Below are positions 54,609 to 63,650 of a DNA stretch of 64,000 nucleotides, in pieces. The stretch is from an uncultured Alphaproteobacteria bacterium. Its GTDB lineage: Bacteria > Pseudomonadota > Alphaproteobacteria > MPNO01 > UBA2964. Numbering within the stretch: position 1 is the stretch's first letter; every line of letters starts with the position of its first letter. The DNA is taken from NCBI GenBank assembly GCA_951812775.1, contig OX638326.1, positions 1,624,335 to 1,688,334 of the forward strand. The letters run 5' to 3'. A model generated the notes under the pieces. That model saw only the letters and a program-made list of their open reading frames with translations. It did not search any database and was not told the DNA's origin. Position numbers and translations under genes: made by a program.

Positions 54609-55585
54609 GATGCCGGTCGCCATATCTTTGGCACCAAAGCCCCAAACGAAAATCCTGCCGCAACCCACATGATTTCGCGAATGCGCCGAACGAGAGCGGT
54701 CGCGAACCCTGAGACAGGCGACCCTGTGAAAACCCCGCACATAATGACAAAGATTCCTTCCTGAGCGCCGAGACTGGCTGGAATAAAAAAAGTACCAGAC
54801 CGGATGAGCTGTGCGGCCGCCTCGATCATCCAAGCCTGTGACCACGAAACCGGGTAACCAAGAAAATATAACGTGGCATAAATTTCTGCGACACCAAAAC
54901 ACCAGACGACAAACGCAACGCAAAGCGCCACCACAAATTTTGTCAAGTTACCGCCATAAAATTCATTAAACCGACTTTCAACATCCTGAATTTTAGCAGC
55001 GACCCGATCAGCCCAGCGGCGTCTGGCGCGACGATTCAACAAATCTGCAGTCGACGATAAAAGACCAAATTTCTGTACTAAAAAGAAAGCCAAAATCGCC
55101 ACGATAAGGACGACCAGACCAATACCCGCTACCTCGCGATATCCGTCCTCAATTTCGATACTGAATTGCATTAGTGCAAAGCCAACTGACAGGAAACAAA
55201 TCAAGGCGATTAAATTGATCGTCTTGACCATAACGAGAGAGGCAATTGCTTCATCATAGTCGATTGCAAAATACCGTTTCAGAAGAACAGCTTTTACTGG
55301 CTCTCCCCCCATTCCTCCGGCTGGGATGGTGTAGTTAAAGGCTTCACCAATCAGACGAACAATCCAAAGTCGTCCAAACCATTGAGTACTGAGCGAAACC
55401 GACAAGGTGAATTGCCAGACCAGTACATCTCCGAGAAACGCAATAAAAAACAATCCCAGTACGACGGCAATGCCCCAGGACATTTGCCCCACCAGGCCAA
55501 CTGCCTCTTTTAGGTCAGTGTTTGATATGATCGCGGCGAGAAGAGCAACACCAACGAGGAGAAACAGAACTCTTACGAGTTTCAT
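54605..55585 (-). CDS. hpnL: HpnL-like flippase-fold integral membrane protein (UPF0104)
   Basis: 326 residues from the ATG at 55585, which overlaps the hpnN stop as ATGA; a longer reading from 55645 lies inside hpnN. About eight helices and the family motif AFNYTIPAGGMGGEPVKAVLL with later SLGAQEGIFVIMCG are present. The lysylphosphatidylglycerol synthase transmembrane (YbhN/HpnL) family includes lipid flippases. Last gene of the operon phosphotransferase-hpnN-hpnL. Confidence 0.82.
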   Translation of the reverse strand: MKLVRVLFLLVGVALLAAIISNTDLKEAVGLVGQMSWGIAVVLGLFFIAFLGDVLVWQFTLSVSLSTQWFGRLWIVRLIGEAFNYTIPAGGMGGEPVKAVLLKRYFAIDYDEAIASLVMVKTINLIALICFLSVGFALMQFSIEIEDGYREVAGIGLVVLIVAILAFFLVQKFGLLSSTADLLNRRARRRWADRVAAKIQDVESRFNEFYGGNLTKFVVALCVAFVVWCFGVAEIYATLYFLGYPVSWSQAWMIEAAAQLIRSGTFFIPASLGAQEGIFVIMCGVFTGSPVSGFATALVRRIREIMWVAAGFSFGALVPKIWRPAS

Positions 55586-58185
55586 TTTCCGTCTTTCCGC
55601 GCTGGGAAACAGGCCATTAATGCAGGTAGAAAGTATATCGTACAAAGCAATGTGAAGCCGATTGAAATCGCGAGAAGGACGCCCATGCTGGCCGTCCCCG
55701 GGTGACTCGACAGGGCAATACTCGCAAATGAACCGATCGTGGTCAGTGCACTAAAAATAACCGCTCTCGGCGTACTCGTTTCCATCAGCCCCAGCAATCC
55801 GTCATTTTCGTGTGATCGCATGACAATGTGAATGGCGCTTGCCACGCCTAATCCAAAGAGCAATGGCAGTACAATCACATTGGCGAAGTTGAAGGGGAGA
55901 TCAAACAAAACAGTGGCTGCAATCGTAAAGAGTGCCGCGAGAGTCAACGGTGCGAAGACCAGCAACACATCACGCAAACTTTGCATTAAAACGACGACCA
56001 GAATGGCGATTGCGATAACCGATATCAGCGCGGCTTTTACAAAAGCTGAAATCACTGCAGCACCTGCCTCAATGATAATTACAGGAGACCCCGTAGCGCG
56101 CGGCTCGACAGCCCTTACATCCGCAACAAATTTTTCCAGATTAGCGCGTATTCTAAGATCATGCTTCGGGAACACCTCCAATCGAACCTGTCCCGTCGGC
56201 GCTTCAAAACGCCGCTTTAAGGTTACCGGCAGAGATCCAACAGAAATGTCTGAAGCATTCAAAGCGTCCTTCAATTCGCTCAATCTGCCGTCAAGATTTC
56301 CGATTAGATGACGTTCCAAATTCCGAAGAGCAACGGGTGTCCTTTTTATTTTGGACAATGCCAGTTGAAGTCGGTCCAGAGTTTTTTGCATTTCGTCAGA
56401 ACTAGTTCCGCGCCGGTTCTTTAAAAACCCTTCAAATGCCAGGATTGCCTTTTTTCTTCCTTCGAATGACAGGGCAGGCTGCCGTTTCGTCTGAAAGGCT
56501 GGTAACAGCAAAAACGCTGCCTGATCAATAGCGGCCAGCTTGTCGTCCTGCTTTTTGGGTACAAGCCGGTCCAGCGCCAAAACATGATCAACTGTCGCAA
56601 GCGCCTCAAGGCGGCTCTGAAGAGCCAAAGCATACTGTCTGTCCAACGCCAGAATATCGATCGAATAAGGACCTGTTTCACTGTTCCTGGATAGATCGAG
56701 CAACGTCGCGACTGATTCTGTCCCAGGATCTCGCAAGTTCATGGGGTCGAAATCAAAATGTATCTTTGGTACGACGATAACAGCCGCAAGTGCCAGCAAG
56801 ACTGAAACAGCGACTATTGTGCGAGCGTTCGCAATAGCCCAACCCTGACCCGAAATCAAATTTTCATTCCCGCTAATTTGCTTTTGAACGGGAGGCATGA
56901 GCGCGATTAGCGCCGGGAGTACCGTCAAATTGGCGATCAGGGCAACAAACATGCCAATACCAGCAATCTTTCCAAGTTCGGTAAGACCGATGTAATCGGT
57001 AAAAACGAAGGAAAAAAAGGAAATTGCCGCAGCCACAGCACAAAGTGTCAACGCACCACCGACGCCCTGCCCCGCTGACTGGCAGGCATCCGGCAAGTCA
57101 CCTACCGACGCAAACCTTTCTTTAACACGAAGGGCAAAATGTATTCCGAAATCAACGCTCAGGCCGATAAACAAAACGGCAAAAGCGACGGAAATCAGAT
57201 TTAAGCGTCCAACAACCAAGGTCGCCAGACCGGCTGTCCAGAGCAGCCCCATTGCCAAGGTGGCCAACATGGCAATCACGAGTCGCCCTGACCTCAGCCC
57301 CCAGAGCAACAACCCGCAAACAAGGAGAGCAGAGAGTATTCCGGCAATTCCCATTCCCTCGGCAACACTTTCAAGTTCTTCCTCTTCCAGGACAGCCGAC
57401 CCCGTAAGGCGCACTTTGAAACCTCGGTCGGGTGTCAAACCAAGATTGGTCGCTTCATTTCGGATAGTGGAAATCGCGATTCCAGCTGGCTGCAATGACG
57501 CCGAATTGAGCGCCGGTTGAACAATAATAATTCGACGTTTCCCATCAACATCATTGGCCTTTTTTCCATCTATCAGCGATTGCCAAGACAACCAATTTGA
57601 AGTGCCTGCATTTGCCGCCTCTGTCGCCTCAATCACTTTCTCAATCGTGTGTTCAAGCGAAGCTGGTGGTGTTGCGCTGTCCGCATTTTCTAACGCCAGA
57701 CGCAATACAGAGAACAAACCCCTTAGTGACGGGTCCTGCCAGAGCGATCCCAGAAAAACTTGTGCCGCGGCCAGCCGGTCGACCAGGTCCTCGACGTCTT
57801 TGACATCAAGATACATCAGCCCATTCTGGCGAAAAAACTTTTCGCCTCGGGGATCAAACACTTCCCGGAACACCTCGCGATTTTCTTTCAGCGCCGCTGT
57901 TAAAGCGAGCGCTCCGTCAGAGGCCTGATCGGGCGTCGGACCATCAACCACCACGACGATATTATTGGCAAATTGGGGAAACGCGCGTCGTAACTGGATC
58001 GAGTCCTGCCGAAAGGTCAACTCCGCCGAGAGCATGTCTGTCGTGTCGGTATTAATCGTAAGATTGGTTGCCACATACCAAGCGCTGCCGCCTGTATGAA
58101 GTATCGAGAGTCCGAGCACCAACCACGCAAAGCGTCGCGCGCAATCCACCCAAGAGCCTAAAAACTGTCTAAAAGCGTTGGCCAT
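55582..58185 (-). CDS. hpnN: HpnN-like RND-superfamily lipid exporter
   Basis: 867 residues, the HpnN length. Two similar halves each have one helix, a large periplasmic domain and a five-helix bundle. The first periplasmic loop (INTDTTDMLS..LTFRQDSIQLRRAFPQ) is typical of HpnN. The first bundle has the conserved FIGLSVDFGIHFAL aspartate; the matching segment of the second half (LFGLGVASAIHIVM) lacks it. HpnN moves hopanoids to the outer membrane in Rhodopseudomonas and Burkholderia. No squalene-hopene cyclase is in this window, so another lipid cargo is possible. 9 bp after the phosphotransferase gene. Confidence 0.85.
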   Translation of the reverse strand: MANAFRQFLGSWVDCARRFAWLVLGLSILHTGGSAWYVATNLTINTDTTDMLSAELTFRQDSIQLRRAFPQFANNIVVVVDGPTPDQASDGALALTAALKENREVFREVFDPRGEKFFRQNGLMYLDVKDVEDLVDRLAAAQVFLGSLWQDPSLRGLFSVLRLALENADSATPPASLEHTIEKVIEATEAANAGTSNWLSWQSLIDGKKANDVDGKRRIIIVQPALNSASLQPAGIAISTIRNEATNLGLTPDRGFKVRLTGSAVLEEEELESVAEGMGIAGILSALLVCGLLLWGLRSGRLVIAMLATLAMGLLWTAGLATLVVGRLNLISVAFAVLFIGLSVDFGIHFALRVKERFASVGDLPDACQSAGQGVGGALTLCAVAAAISFFSFVFTDYIGLTELGKIAGIGMFVALIANLTVLPALIALMPPVQKQISGNENLISGQGWAIANARTIVAVSVLLALAAVIVVPKIHFDFDPMNLRDPGTESVATLLDLSRNSETGPYSIDILALDRQYALALQSRLEALATVDHVLALDRLVPKKQDDKLAAIDQAAFLLLPAFQTKRQPALSFEGRKKAILAFEGFLKNRRGTSSDEMQKTLDRLQLALSKIKRTPVALRNLERHLIGNLDGRLSELKDALNASDISVGSLPVTLKRRFEAPTGQVRLEVFPKHDLRIRANLEKFVADVRAVEPRATGSPVIIIEAGAAVISAFVKAALISVIAIAILVVVLMQSLRDVLLVFAPLTLAALFTIAATVLFDLPFNFANVIVLPLLFGLGVASAIHIVMRSHENDGLLGLMETSTPRAVIFSALTTIGSFASIALSSHPGTASMGVLLAISIGFTLLCTIYFLPALMACFPARKDGK

Positions 58186-58194
58186 TACCGCACT

Positions 58195-58803
58195 TCAACC
58201 ATTCGCCACGCTTGTCCGTCTCCGCAGCCACAGGATGACAAAAACAATTACGGCTATCGAGCCACCTATAGCTGCCAACACGAGCAACGGTTTTGCCCAC
58301 CCAAAAAACATGACGATGGGAACAACGAACATGCCGTCATCAGGATCGATACCCCACCGACCACCAAGTTCCGCACTACTTCGAACACCGGACGAATCCA
58401 ATTGCATTACCAATAATTCAGCGATTGCAACGGCGATGCCTGCAAACACGCCAAGAAAAACTACCCAGGAAGGATTACCAGCCTGCGACAACCCGAAACC
58501 GATACCCATAAAAACAGCCGCATTTGATGACCCATCGGCGATCAGATCATAAAGATGCCCACCTCGACTCATCTTGCCCGAAAGTCGCGCTAATTCACCG
58601 TCTGCTCTATCCAGGAATAGTGACAGAACCAGAACTGCAGCTCCAATGATCTGCCAGTCCGGAAGGCCCGTCGAAAACGCCGCCGCCGAGCCAAGCCCAG
58701 TAGCCAATCGTAGCGTGGTCAAATGATTGGGGGTTACGGGCGTATTCGCCAACGGTCGAACAGCATTTCTTACCGCCCGATGAACCCAAGTATTATGACT
58801 AAT
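58195..58803 (-). CDS. CDP-alcohol phosphotransferase, probable ATT start
   Basis: 202 residues from the inferred ATT at 58803; the first standard start, TTG 58752, would give 185. The signature DG-x2-AR-x8-G-x3-D-x3-D is intact (DRADGELARLSGKMSRGGHLYDLIAD), with about six hydrophobic segments. The frame upstream of 58752 encodes HRAVRNAVRPLANTPVTPNHL, which looks like the normal family N-terminus. A TGA at 58816-58818 closes the frame, GGAGGAG lies at 58807-58813, and ATT 58803 is at ideal spacing. Possible job: moving an AEP-type head group from its CMP derivative to a lipid acceptor. First gene of the hpnN-hpnL operon. Confidence 0.8.
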   Translation of the reverse strand: MSHNTWVHRAVRNAVRPLANTPVTPNHLTTLRLATGLGSAAAFSTGLPDWQIIGAAVLVLSLFLDRADGELARLSGKMSRGGHLYDLIADGSSNAAVFMGIGFGLSQAGNPSWVVFLGVFAGIAVAIAELLVMQLDSSGVRSSAELGGRWGIDPDDGMFVVPIVMFFGWAKPLLVLAAIGGSIAVIVFVILWLRRRTSVANG

Positions 58804-58915
58804 GATCTCCTCCGATCAGGTCGACAATGATCGCTTACACCCATTACATTGACCGGACTTATAAACGAATCAAGCACAGGCTGCGCAAATTCCGGTAAAG
58901 CAGAAATAATAAACA

Positions 58916-60049
58916 ATGAGCAAACATAATACCCAACGACAAATTCTTCTTACACCCGGCCCGTTAACGACCCTTACTTCGGTAAAAGAAACCATGTTGC
59001 GCGATTGGGGGTCACGAGACAGCGCCTTCATCGAAATTACCAGTCGTATCAGGCAGCGTCTGCTTGCTCTCGCCAACGGTTCTAGTACGCATAGCTGCGC
59101 GCTCGTTCAGGGCAGTGGTACCTTCGCTGTCGAAGCGACATTGACTACTCTTCTATCCCGCCCGAAAGGCCACGCTCTTCTATTGATCAACGGGGCCTAT
59201 GGTCGTCGAATTCAGAAAATTTGTGAAATTGCGGGGATCAAACACAGCGTGTTGGAAACCGCGGAAGATACGCCACCAACCGCCAATGACGTGCAGCAAC
59301 TTCTTATGGAAGACAACAATATTTCTCACGTCGTTCTGGTGCATTGCGAGACCACCTCGGGAATATTGAATCCTCTCAACAAAATTGCTGCGGTCGTTGC
59401 AAAGGAAAACAAGAAGCTGATTATCGACGCGATGAGTTCCTTCGGAGCCTTGCCTGTTGACCTCGGCGAGATTTCTGCCGAAGCCGTTATTGCCTCTGCC
59501 AACAAGTGTCTTGAGGGTGTGCCAGGGATGGGGTTCGCCCTGATAGAGAACGGCGCCCTTGCCAATGCGAAAGGCAACGCGTCAACCTTAAGCCTCGATC
59601 TACACGATCAGACAGAATATATGGATCGCACCGGGCAATGGCGCTTTACACCGCCAACCCATGTCGTCGCAGCATTGGATAAAGCGCTGGATGAACACGA
59701 AAAAGAGGGTGGAACATCCGGTCGCGGCAACCGCTATTCGCAAAACTGTCGCGAACTTATCACCGGCCTTAAGGATATCGGGTTTGATCTTTTTTTAGAG
59801 GAGCGTCTTCAAGCACCGATCATTGTCACGGTGCGCATGCCATCGAACCCGAAATTTGAATTCGAAGAACTCTACAAGCTAATGAACGAACAAGGAATCG
59901 TTCTTTATCCCGGCGCTGTGACCCGGGAGAAAAGCTTCCGGATCGGCTGTATTGGTCAGGTCTATTCCGAAGACATTCAACGCACCTTGGAAGCGATCCG
60001 GCAGGTGCTTAGCGAAATGGGCCTCGCAAAAGAAGAACTAGCCGCCTAG
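58916..60049 (+). CDS. phnW: 2-aminoethylphosphonate:pyruvate transaminase
   Basis: 377 residues. The N-terminal LLTPGPLTT..VKETMLRDWGSRDSAF is the hallmark of PhnW, with Schiff-base lysine K197 in SANKCLEG, PLP aspartate D171 in IIDAMSSFG and RIGCIGQV near the end. It interconverts AEP + pyruvate and phosphonoacetaldehyde + alanine. The neighbouring decarboxylase makes phosphonoacetaldehyde, so here the reaction probably runs toward AEP. No phosphonatase (phnX) is present. Divergent from the phosphotransferase operon over 112 bp; the stop overlaps that of ppd by 4 bp (CTAG). Confidence 0.93.
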   Translation: MSKHNTQRQILLTPGPLTTLTSVKETMLRDWGSRDSAFIEITSRIRQRLLALANGSSTHSCALVQGSGTFAVEATLTTLLSRPKGHALLLINGAYGRRIQKICEIAGIKHSVLETAEDTPPTANDVQQLLMEDNNISHVVLVHCETTSGILNPLNKIAAVVAKENKKLIIDAMSSFGALPVDLGEISAEAVIASANKCLEGVPGMGFALIENGALANAKGNASTLSLDLHDQTEYMDRTGQWRFTPPTHVVAALDKALDEHEKEGGTSGRGNRYSQNCRELITGLKDIGFDLFLEERLQAPIIVTVRMPSNPKFEFEELYKLMNEQGIVLYPGAVTREKSFRIGCIGQVYSEDIQRTLEAIRQVLSEMGLAKEELAA

Positions 60050-61185
60050 TCCTCTGCCAAAAAAGCCTTAAATCGCTGCGCGACTTCGGGCGGTGTTATT
60101 TTTGGACGCCCTAAACCTTCGATCATTCCGCGGGACACCTTCATATGGATGAGATGTGGCCCGTCCTGCGACAGCGCCTTTGACATGGCGTCATCAAACC
60201 CCTTGATGTTATCGCATGAAAACACCGACGGATAAGCGCAAGCAAGCGCTACGCCTGCAAAATCGACCGTAGGAGAAACCGTCGGCTGTCCACCAGTGGA
60301 TTCATATGCACCATTGTCAAAAACAATATGGATCAGATTCTTGGGGGCATAGGCACCGATGGTTCCAAGTGTGCCGAGTTTCATAAGCGCGGCCCCGTCG
60401 CCATCCAGAATCACGACGGGACGATCACTATTTACCGCTACACCGAGCCCCATTCCCGCAGCACATCCCATCGAACCGACCTGATAGAGATGTTGTTTTC
60501 TGTCCGACACTGTAAACAATTCTCGGCCGGTAAATCCTGTTGTCGCAATCAGCGCAGCGCGACCGGGCACCAGTTCCAACAACCGTTCCATCGCGGCAAC
60601 ACGTCCCGGCACGCCGTCGCCGGTGTTTAGATCGATGTGAACACCCGTCGGCGGTGTCTCGAGAGGCGTTGTATCGATACCATAATCTCTGACCGCCCCC
60701 TTTTCCATAATCATGGCGTAGGGCAGGCTCGAATCATTCATTGCGGCTACAGCGGCTCCCAAGGCGCCTGACACTTCATTCTCAGAAGACGGAAACCCTG
60801 CATAAGGCACCTGGATTACATCAAGCAATGAGGGGGTGATCGGTCCCATCAGTTGATGCTGCGGTTCGTCCTCGATACCCGGTCCACCACGCCAGGTAAC
60901 GATCAGCAAAGTTGGAATTTGGAAGGGGTGATTAAGTGATGTGAGCGGATTAACGGCATTTCCGAGACCAGAGTTCTGGCACATAACGACGGTACCTCGC
61001 CCCGCCAACCAGGCTCCCGCAGCAATAGCAACGGCTTCGCCCTCACTTGCCGCGCCGACATAGTCGAGCGCGGTATCGCTGATGACCCGGTTGATGATTG
61101 GGGTCAGGAAAGAGCACGGTACACCGGTATAAAAATCAAACCCTGCTTCAACTGCCGGCTTCAAGAATTTATCTGCTTCGATCAT
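60046..61185 (-). CDS. ppd: Phosphonopyruvate decarboxylase
   Basis: 379 residues from the ATG at 61185; a longer in-frame reading to 61245 adds 20 residues and is less likely. It is a thiamine diphosphate enzyme: N-terminal GFDFYTGVPCSFLTPIIN, E in GAASEGEAVAIAAGA, and C-terminal TPP/Mg motif LDGDGAALMKLGTLG ending NGAYESTGGQ, the Ppd pattern. It turns 3-phosphonopyruvate into phosphonoacetaldehyde, the step that makes phosphonate biosynthesis irreversible. Sulfopyruvate decarboxylase is the closest alternative, but phnW next door supports Ppd. Confidence 0.92.
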   Translation of the reverse strand: MIEADKFLKPAVEAGFDFYTGVPCSFLTPIINRVISDTALDYVGAASEGEAVAIAAGAWLAGRGTVVMCQNSGLGNAVNPLTSLNHPFQIPTLLIVTWRGGPGIEDEPQHQLMGPITPSLLDVIQVPYAGFPSSENEVSGALGAAVAAMNDSSLPYAMIMEKGAVRDYGIDTTPLETPPTGVHIDLNTGDGVPGRVAAMERLLELVPGRAALIATTGFTGRELFTVSDRKQHLYQVGSMGCAAGMGLGVAVNSDRPVVILDGDGAALMKLGTLGTIGAYAPKNLIHIVFDNGAYESTGGQPTVSPTVDFAGVALACAYPSVFSCDNIKGFDDAMSKALSQDGPHLIHMKVSRGMIEGLGRPKITPPEVAQRFKAFLAED

Positions 61186-61330
61186 CTCAGTTTTTAACTC
61201 ACATGAAAGTCGGATATCTCCTTGACCATAGCGAATAACGCCCAATAAGAATATGGCATCGCTCTGCCGCGCAGATACTTGCGAACATTATTTGAAATGC
61301 AATATTAGTAGTATCGTGAAAGTTGAAGTT

Positions 61331-62089
61331 ATGACGCCCAAAACACCGGTCCTTGCTGACTCACATATCGAAGCGTTTCAGCGCGACGGATTTGCTGTTT
61401 TGCGTAACGCTTTCGACGATGAAGATGCTAAGACCATTATCCGATGGGCGGATGAGGTTGAGGCGCTTCCGGAACAACCCGGAAAACAATGGGTTTTTCA
61501 CGAAGAAAGCAGTTTGGATGGGCGTAGCCTGATCAACAGAATTGAGTATATCGCGCCGTTTCATAATGGCTTTGCGTCGCTAACTGAAATTCTGAAAGTC
61601 TCGGCTGGACAATTGCTTGGCGAAGACGTCGTACTTTTTAAGGAAAAAATCAATTTTAAGATGCCTGGTGGCGGCGGTTTCGAACCGCATCAGGATTCCC
61701 AAGCAGGTTGGGAGGAATATGCCAGCAACTTCATCACCGCGATGATTTGCATAGACGAGGCGACAATCGAAAATGGATGTCTTGAAGTGGCAGCCGGCCA
61801 AAACGGAAACGGGTTATTGCGTGGCATGGAACTGCTGACGGAAAACGATATCAAGGATATGGATTTCATCCCGGTGCCGACCCGTCCTGGCGATATGATC
61901 CTCTTTGATGCTTACACTCCACACCGTTCAGCACCTAACCCAACGGCAAAGACTCGTCGTGTATATTATGCGACGTACAATAAGGCCTCGGAAGGCAACC
62001 ACATCGATCAGTATTACGCTGACAAACGCAAGAACTTCCCGCCGGATATAGAGCGAGACCCCAACCGGGAATACGTTTACAAGGTTTAG
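61331..62089 (+). CDS. PhnY-like Fe(II)/2-oxoglutarate dioxygenase
   Basis: 252 residues from the ATG at 61331; an upstream TTG at 61253 and GTG near 61316 are possible but add non-conserved residues. The PhyH-type facial triad is H120-x-D122 (GFEPHQDSQAGW) and H198 (YTPHRSAPN), with a 2-oxoglutarate arginine about 10 residues later (KTRR). The segments FKEKINFKMPGGGG and YATYNKASEGNHIDQYYADKR match the PhnY group, which hydroxylates C1 of AEP. Its place in a biosynthetic locus points to 1-hydroxy-AEP formation rather than catabolism. Divergent from ppd. Confidence 0.8.
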   Translation: MTPKTPVLADSHIEAFQRDGFAVLRNAFDDEDAKTIIRWADEVEALPEQPGKQWVFHEESSLDGRSLINRIEYIAPFHNGFASLTEILKVSAGQLLGEDVVLFKEKINFKMPGGGGFEPHQDSQAGWEEYASNFITAMICIDEATIENGCLEVAAGQNGNGLLRGMELLTENDIKDMDFIPVPTRPGDMILFDAYTPHRSAPNPTAKTRRVYYATYNKASEGNHIDQYYADKRKNFPPDIERDPNREYVYKV

Positions 62090-62123
62090 TCAAAGACCTT
62101 TCTCAATATCGTTGCGGTCCGCT

Positions 62124-63650
62124 ATGCCAGAAAACGCTCCCAATTCGTTATACTGTTTGTTCGGCGCTCAAATACTAACGTTTGATTCCGACAATACGAT
62201 TTATGACCGTGGGGAAATTTGGTTTGAAGACGGCGACATAGTCGCTGTCTGTGATACCGGCGGGTTTTCACCTCCGGCAGAAAAACCGGTGATACGCCAG
62301 GATGTGTCAGGCAAGATAATCGCACCGGGGTTTATCAATGCCCACACCCATTCCTACAGTGCCATACTCAAGGGTACGATCGAAAAGGACCCGTTGGACA
62401 TCTATATGTTGAGCGTCATTGCATCTGGTGCCGCAATGACTCCTCGCGAAACCTATGTCAGTGCGCAACTCAATGCATTGTCCATGCTGAAGTTGGGCAT
62501 CACATCTGTAATCGATCATTACACTGAACGCCCCGCCCTCACCGCGGACGGACTCGATGCTGTTTATGGCGGGTTCAACGACATCGGCATCCGGGCAACT
62601 GTCGCAACAATGTTCTCTGACAAACCGTATATCGATTCTGTGCCAGTTGACCGCCAGCTACTGCCGCAAGACGTCATCGATCATTATGACGCACAGGCGC
62701 GCCCTTCCGCCCAAAACTATTTCGACCTTATGGAGACAGCACTTCGCCAATACGGCGAGGAAACCAACCGTATCCACATCATTCTCGGTGTAGCCGGTCC
62801 GCAACGATGCTCAGATGAACTCATCGAAATGACCGGCGACTTCCAGAGGACGCACAATATCGGCCTACACACCCATATGTTGGAGACCAAGACCCAGGCC
62901 GTCATGCGCAACCCTGAAAAAGGCAGTTTCGTTCGCCGAATGGTCGAGCTCGGGAGCCTCAATGATAAATCCTCGCTGGTTCATTTTATCTGGGGTCAGG
63001 AGGACGATATTGCTGCTGCAAAAGAAGCCGGAGCAACAATCGTTCATTGTCCGCAATCAAACACCATGCTGGGTGCCGGCATTTGTCCGATATTGAGACT
63101 ACGTGACCATGGCATTCCCATCTCCTACGGGACAGATGGTTCCAATTGCGGGCCAGCCAGTTATTTGGAAACTTTGCGCCTCGGCGCACATCTCATGCGG
63201 TTAACTGAACCTGATTTCGAAAAATGGCCAGACGCCAAAGACATCCTCCGGGAGAGCTTTCAGTCAGGTGCGCGCACAATGGGCAATGCCGGAAGGATCG
63301 GTTCTCTGGAAGCCGGTATGCGTGCCGACTTTGCCGTCATGAAACCCGTTGATCACTGGCATCGCCTGATGGGTGACCCCATTCTGCATCTGTTTTATTA
63401 CGAGACTGGTGAATCAGTAGAAGGTGTATGGGTCGATGGCGTGGAAACCGTCAGGGACGGCAAAGTGACATCGCTTGATGAAGAAGCACTGCTCACAGAG
63501 GCAGAAGAGATTGTTATTCACCGCCGCGAAAATTTGCCGTGCGGTGTCGCCGACGCTGTTGCGGCGCAATATCCTGCCTTCCGTGACATGATTCTCAAAA
63601 CACTGGCAAAGCCTGAACCAGATATGGATCGCCGTGTGAACCTGCGTTAA
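62124..63650 (+). CDS. Amidohydrolase/deaminase (AtzA-TrzA/SAH-deaminase type)
   Basis: 508 residues from the ATG at 62124 (a TTG at 62112 would add four). Metal ligands of subtype III amidohydrolases are visible: H74-x-H76 (NAHTHSY), a His in GLHTHMLET, a His in LVHFIW, and the Asp in SYGTDGSNCGP. Such enzymes hydrolyse amino or halo groups on rings or deaminate nucleosides; the substrate is not clear. It sits 34 bp behind the dioxygenase on the same strand and may be co-transcribed. A role in phosphonate metabolism is only suggested by place. Confidence 0.75.
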   Translation: MPENAPNSLYCLFGAQILTFDSDNTIYDRGEIWFEDGDIVAVCDTGGFSPPAEKPVIRQDVSGKIIAPGFINAHTHSYSAILKGTIEKDPLDIYMLSVIASGAAMTPRETYVSAQLNALSMLKLGITSVIDHYTERPALTADGLDAVYGGFNDIGIRATVATMFSDKPYIDSVPVDRQLLPQDVIDHYDAQARPSAQNYFDLMETALRQYGEETNRIHIILGVAGPQRCSDELIEMTGDFQRTHNIGLHTHMLETKTQAVMRNPEKGSFVRRMVELGSLNDKSSLVHFIWGQEDDIAAAKEAGATIVHCPQSNTMLGAGICPILRLRDHGIPISYGTDGSNCGPASYLETLRLGAHLMRLTEPDFEKWPDAKDILRESFQSGARTMGNAGRIGSLEAGMRADFAVMKPVDHWHRLMGDPILHLFYYETGESVEGVWVDGVETVRDGKVTSLDEEALLTEAEEIVIHRRENLPCGVADAVAAQYPAFRDMILKTLAKPEPDMDRRVNLR

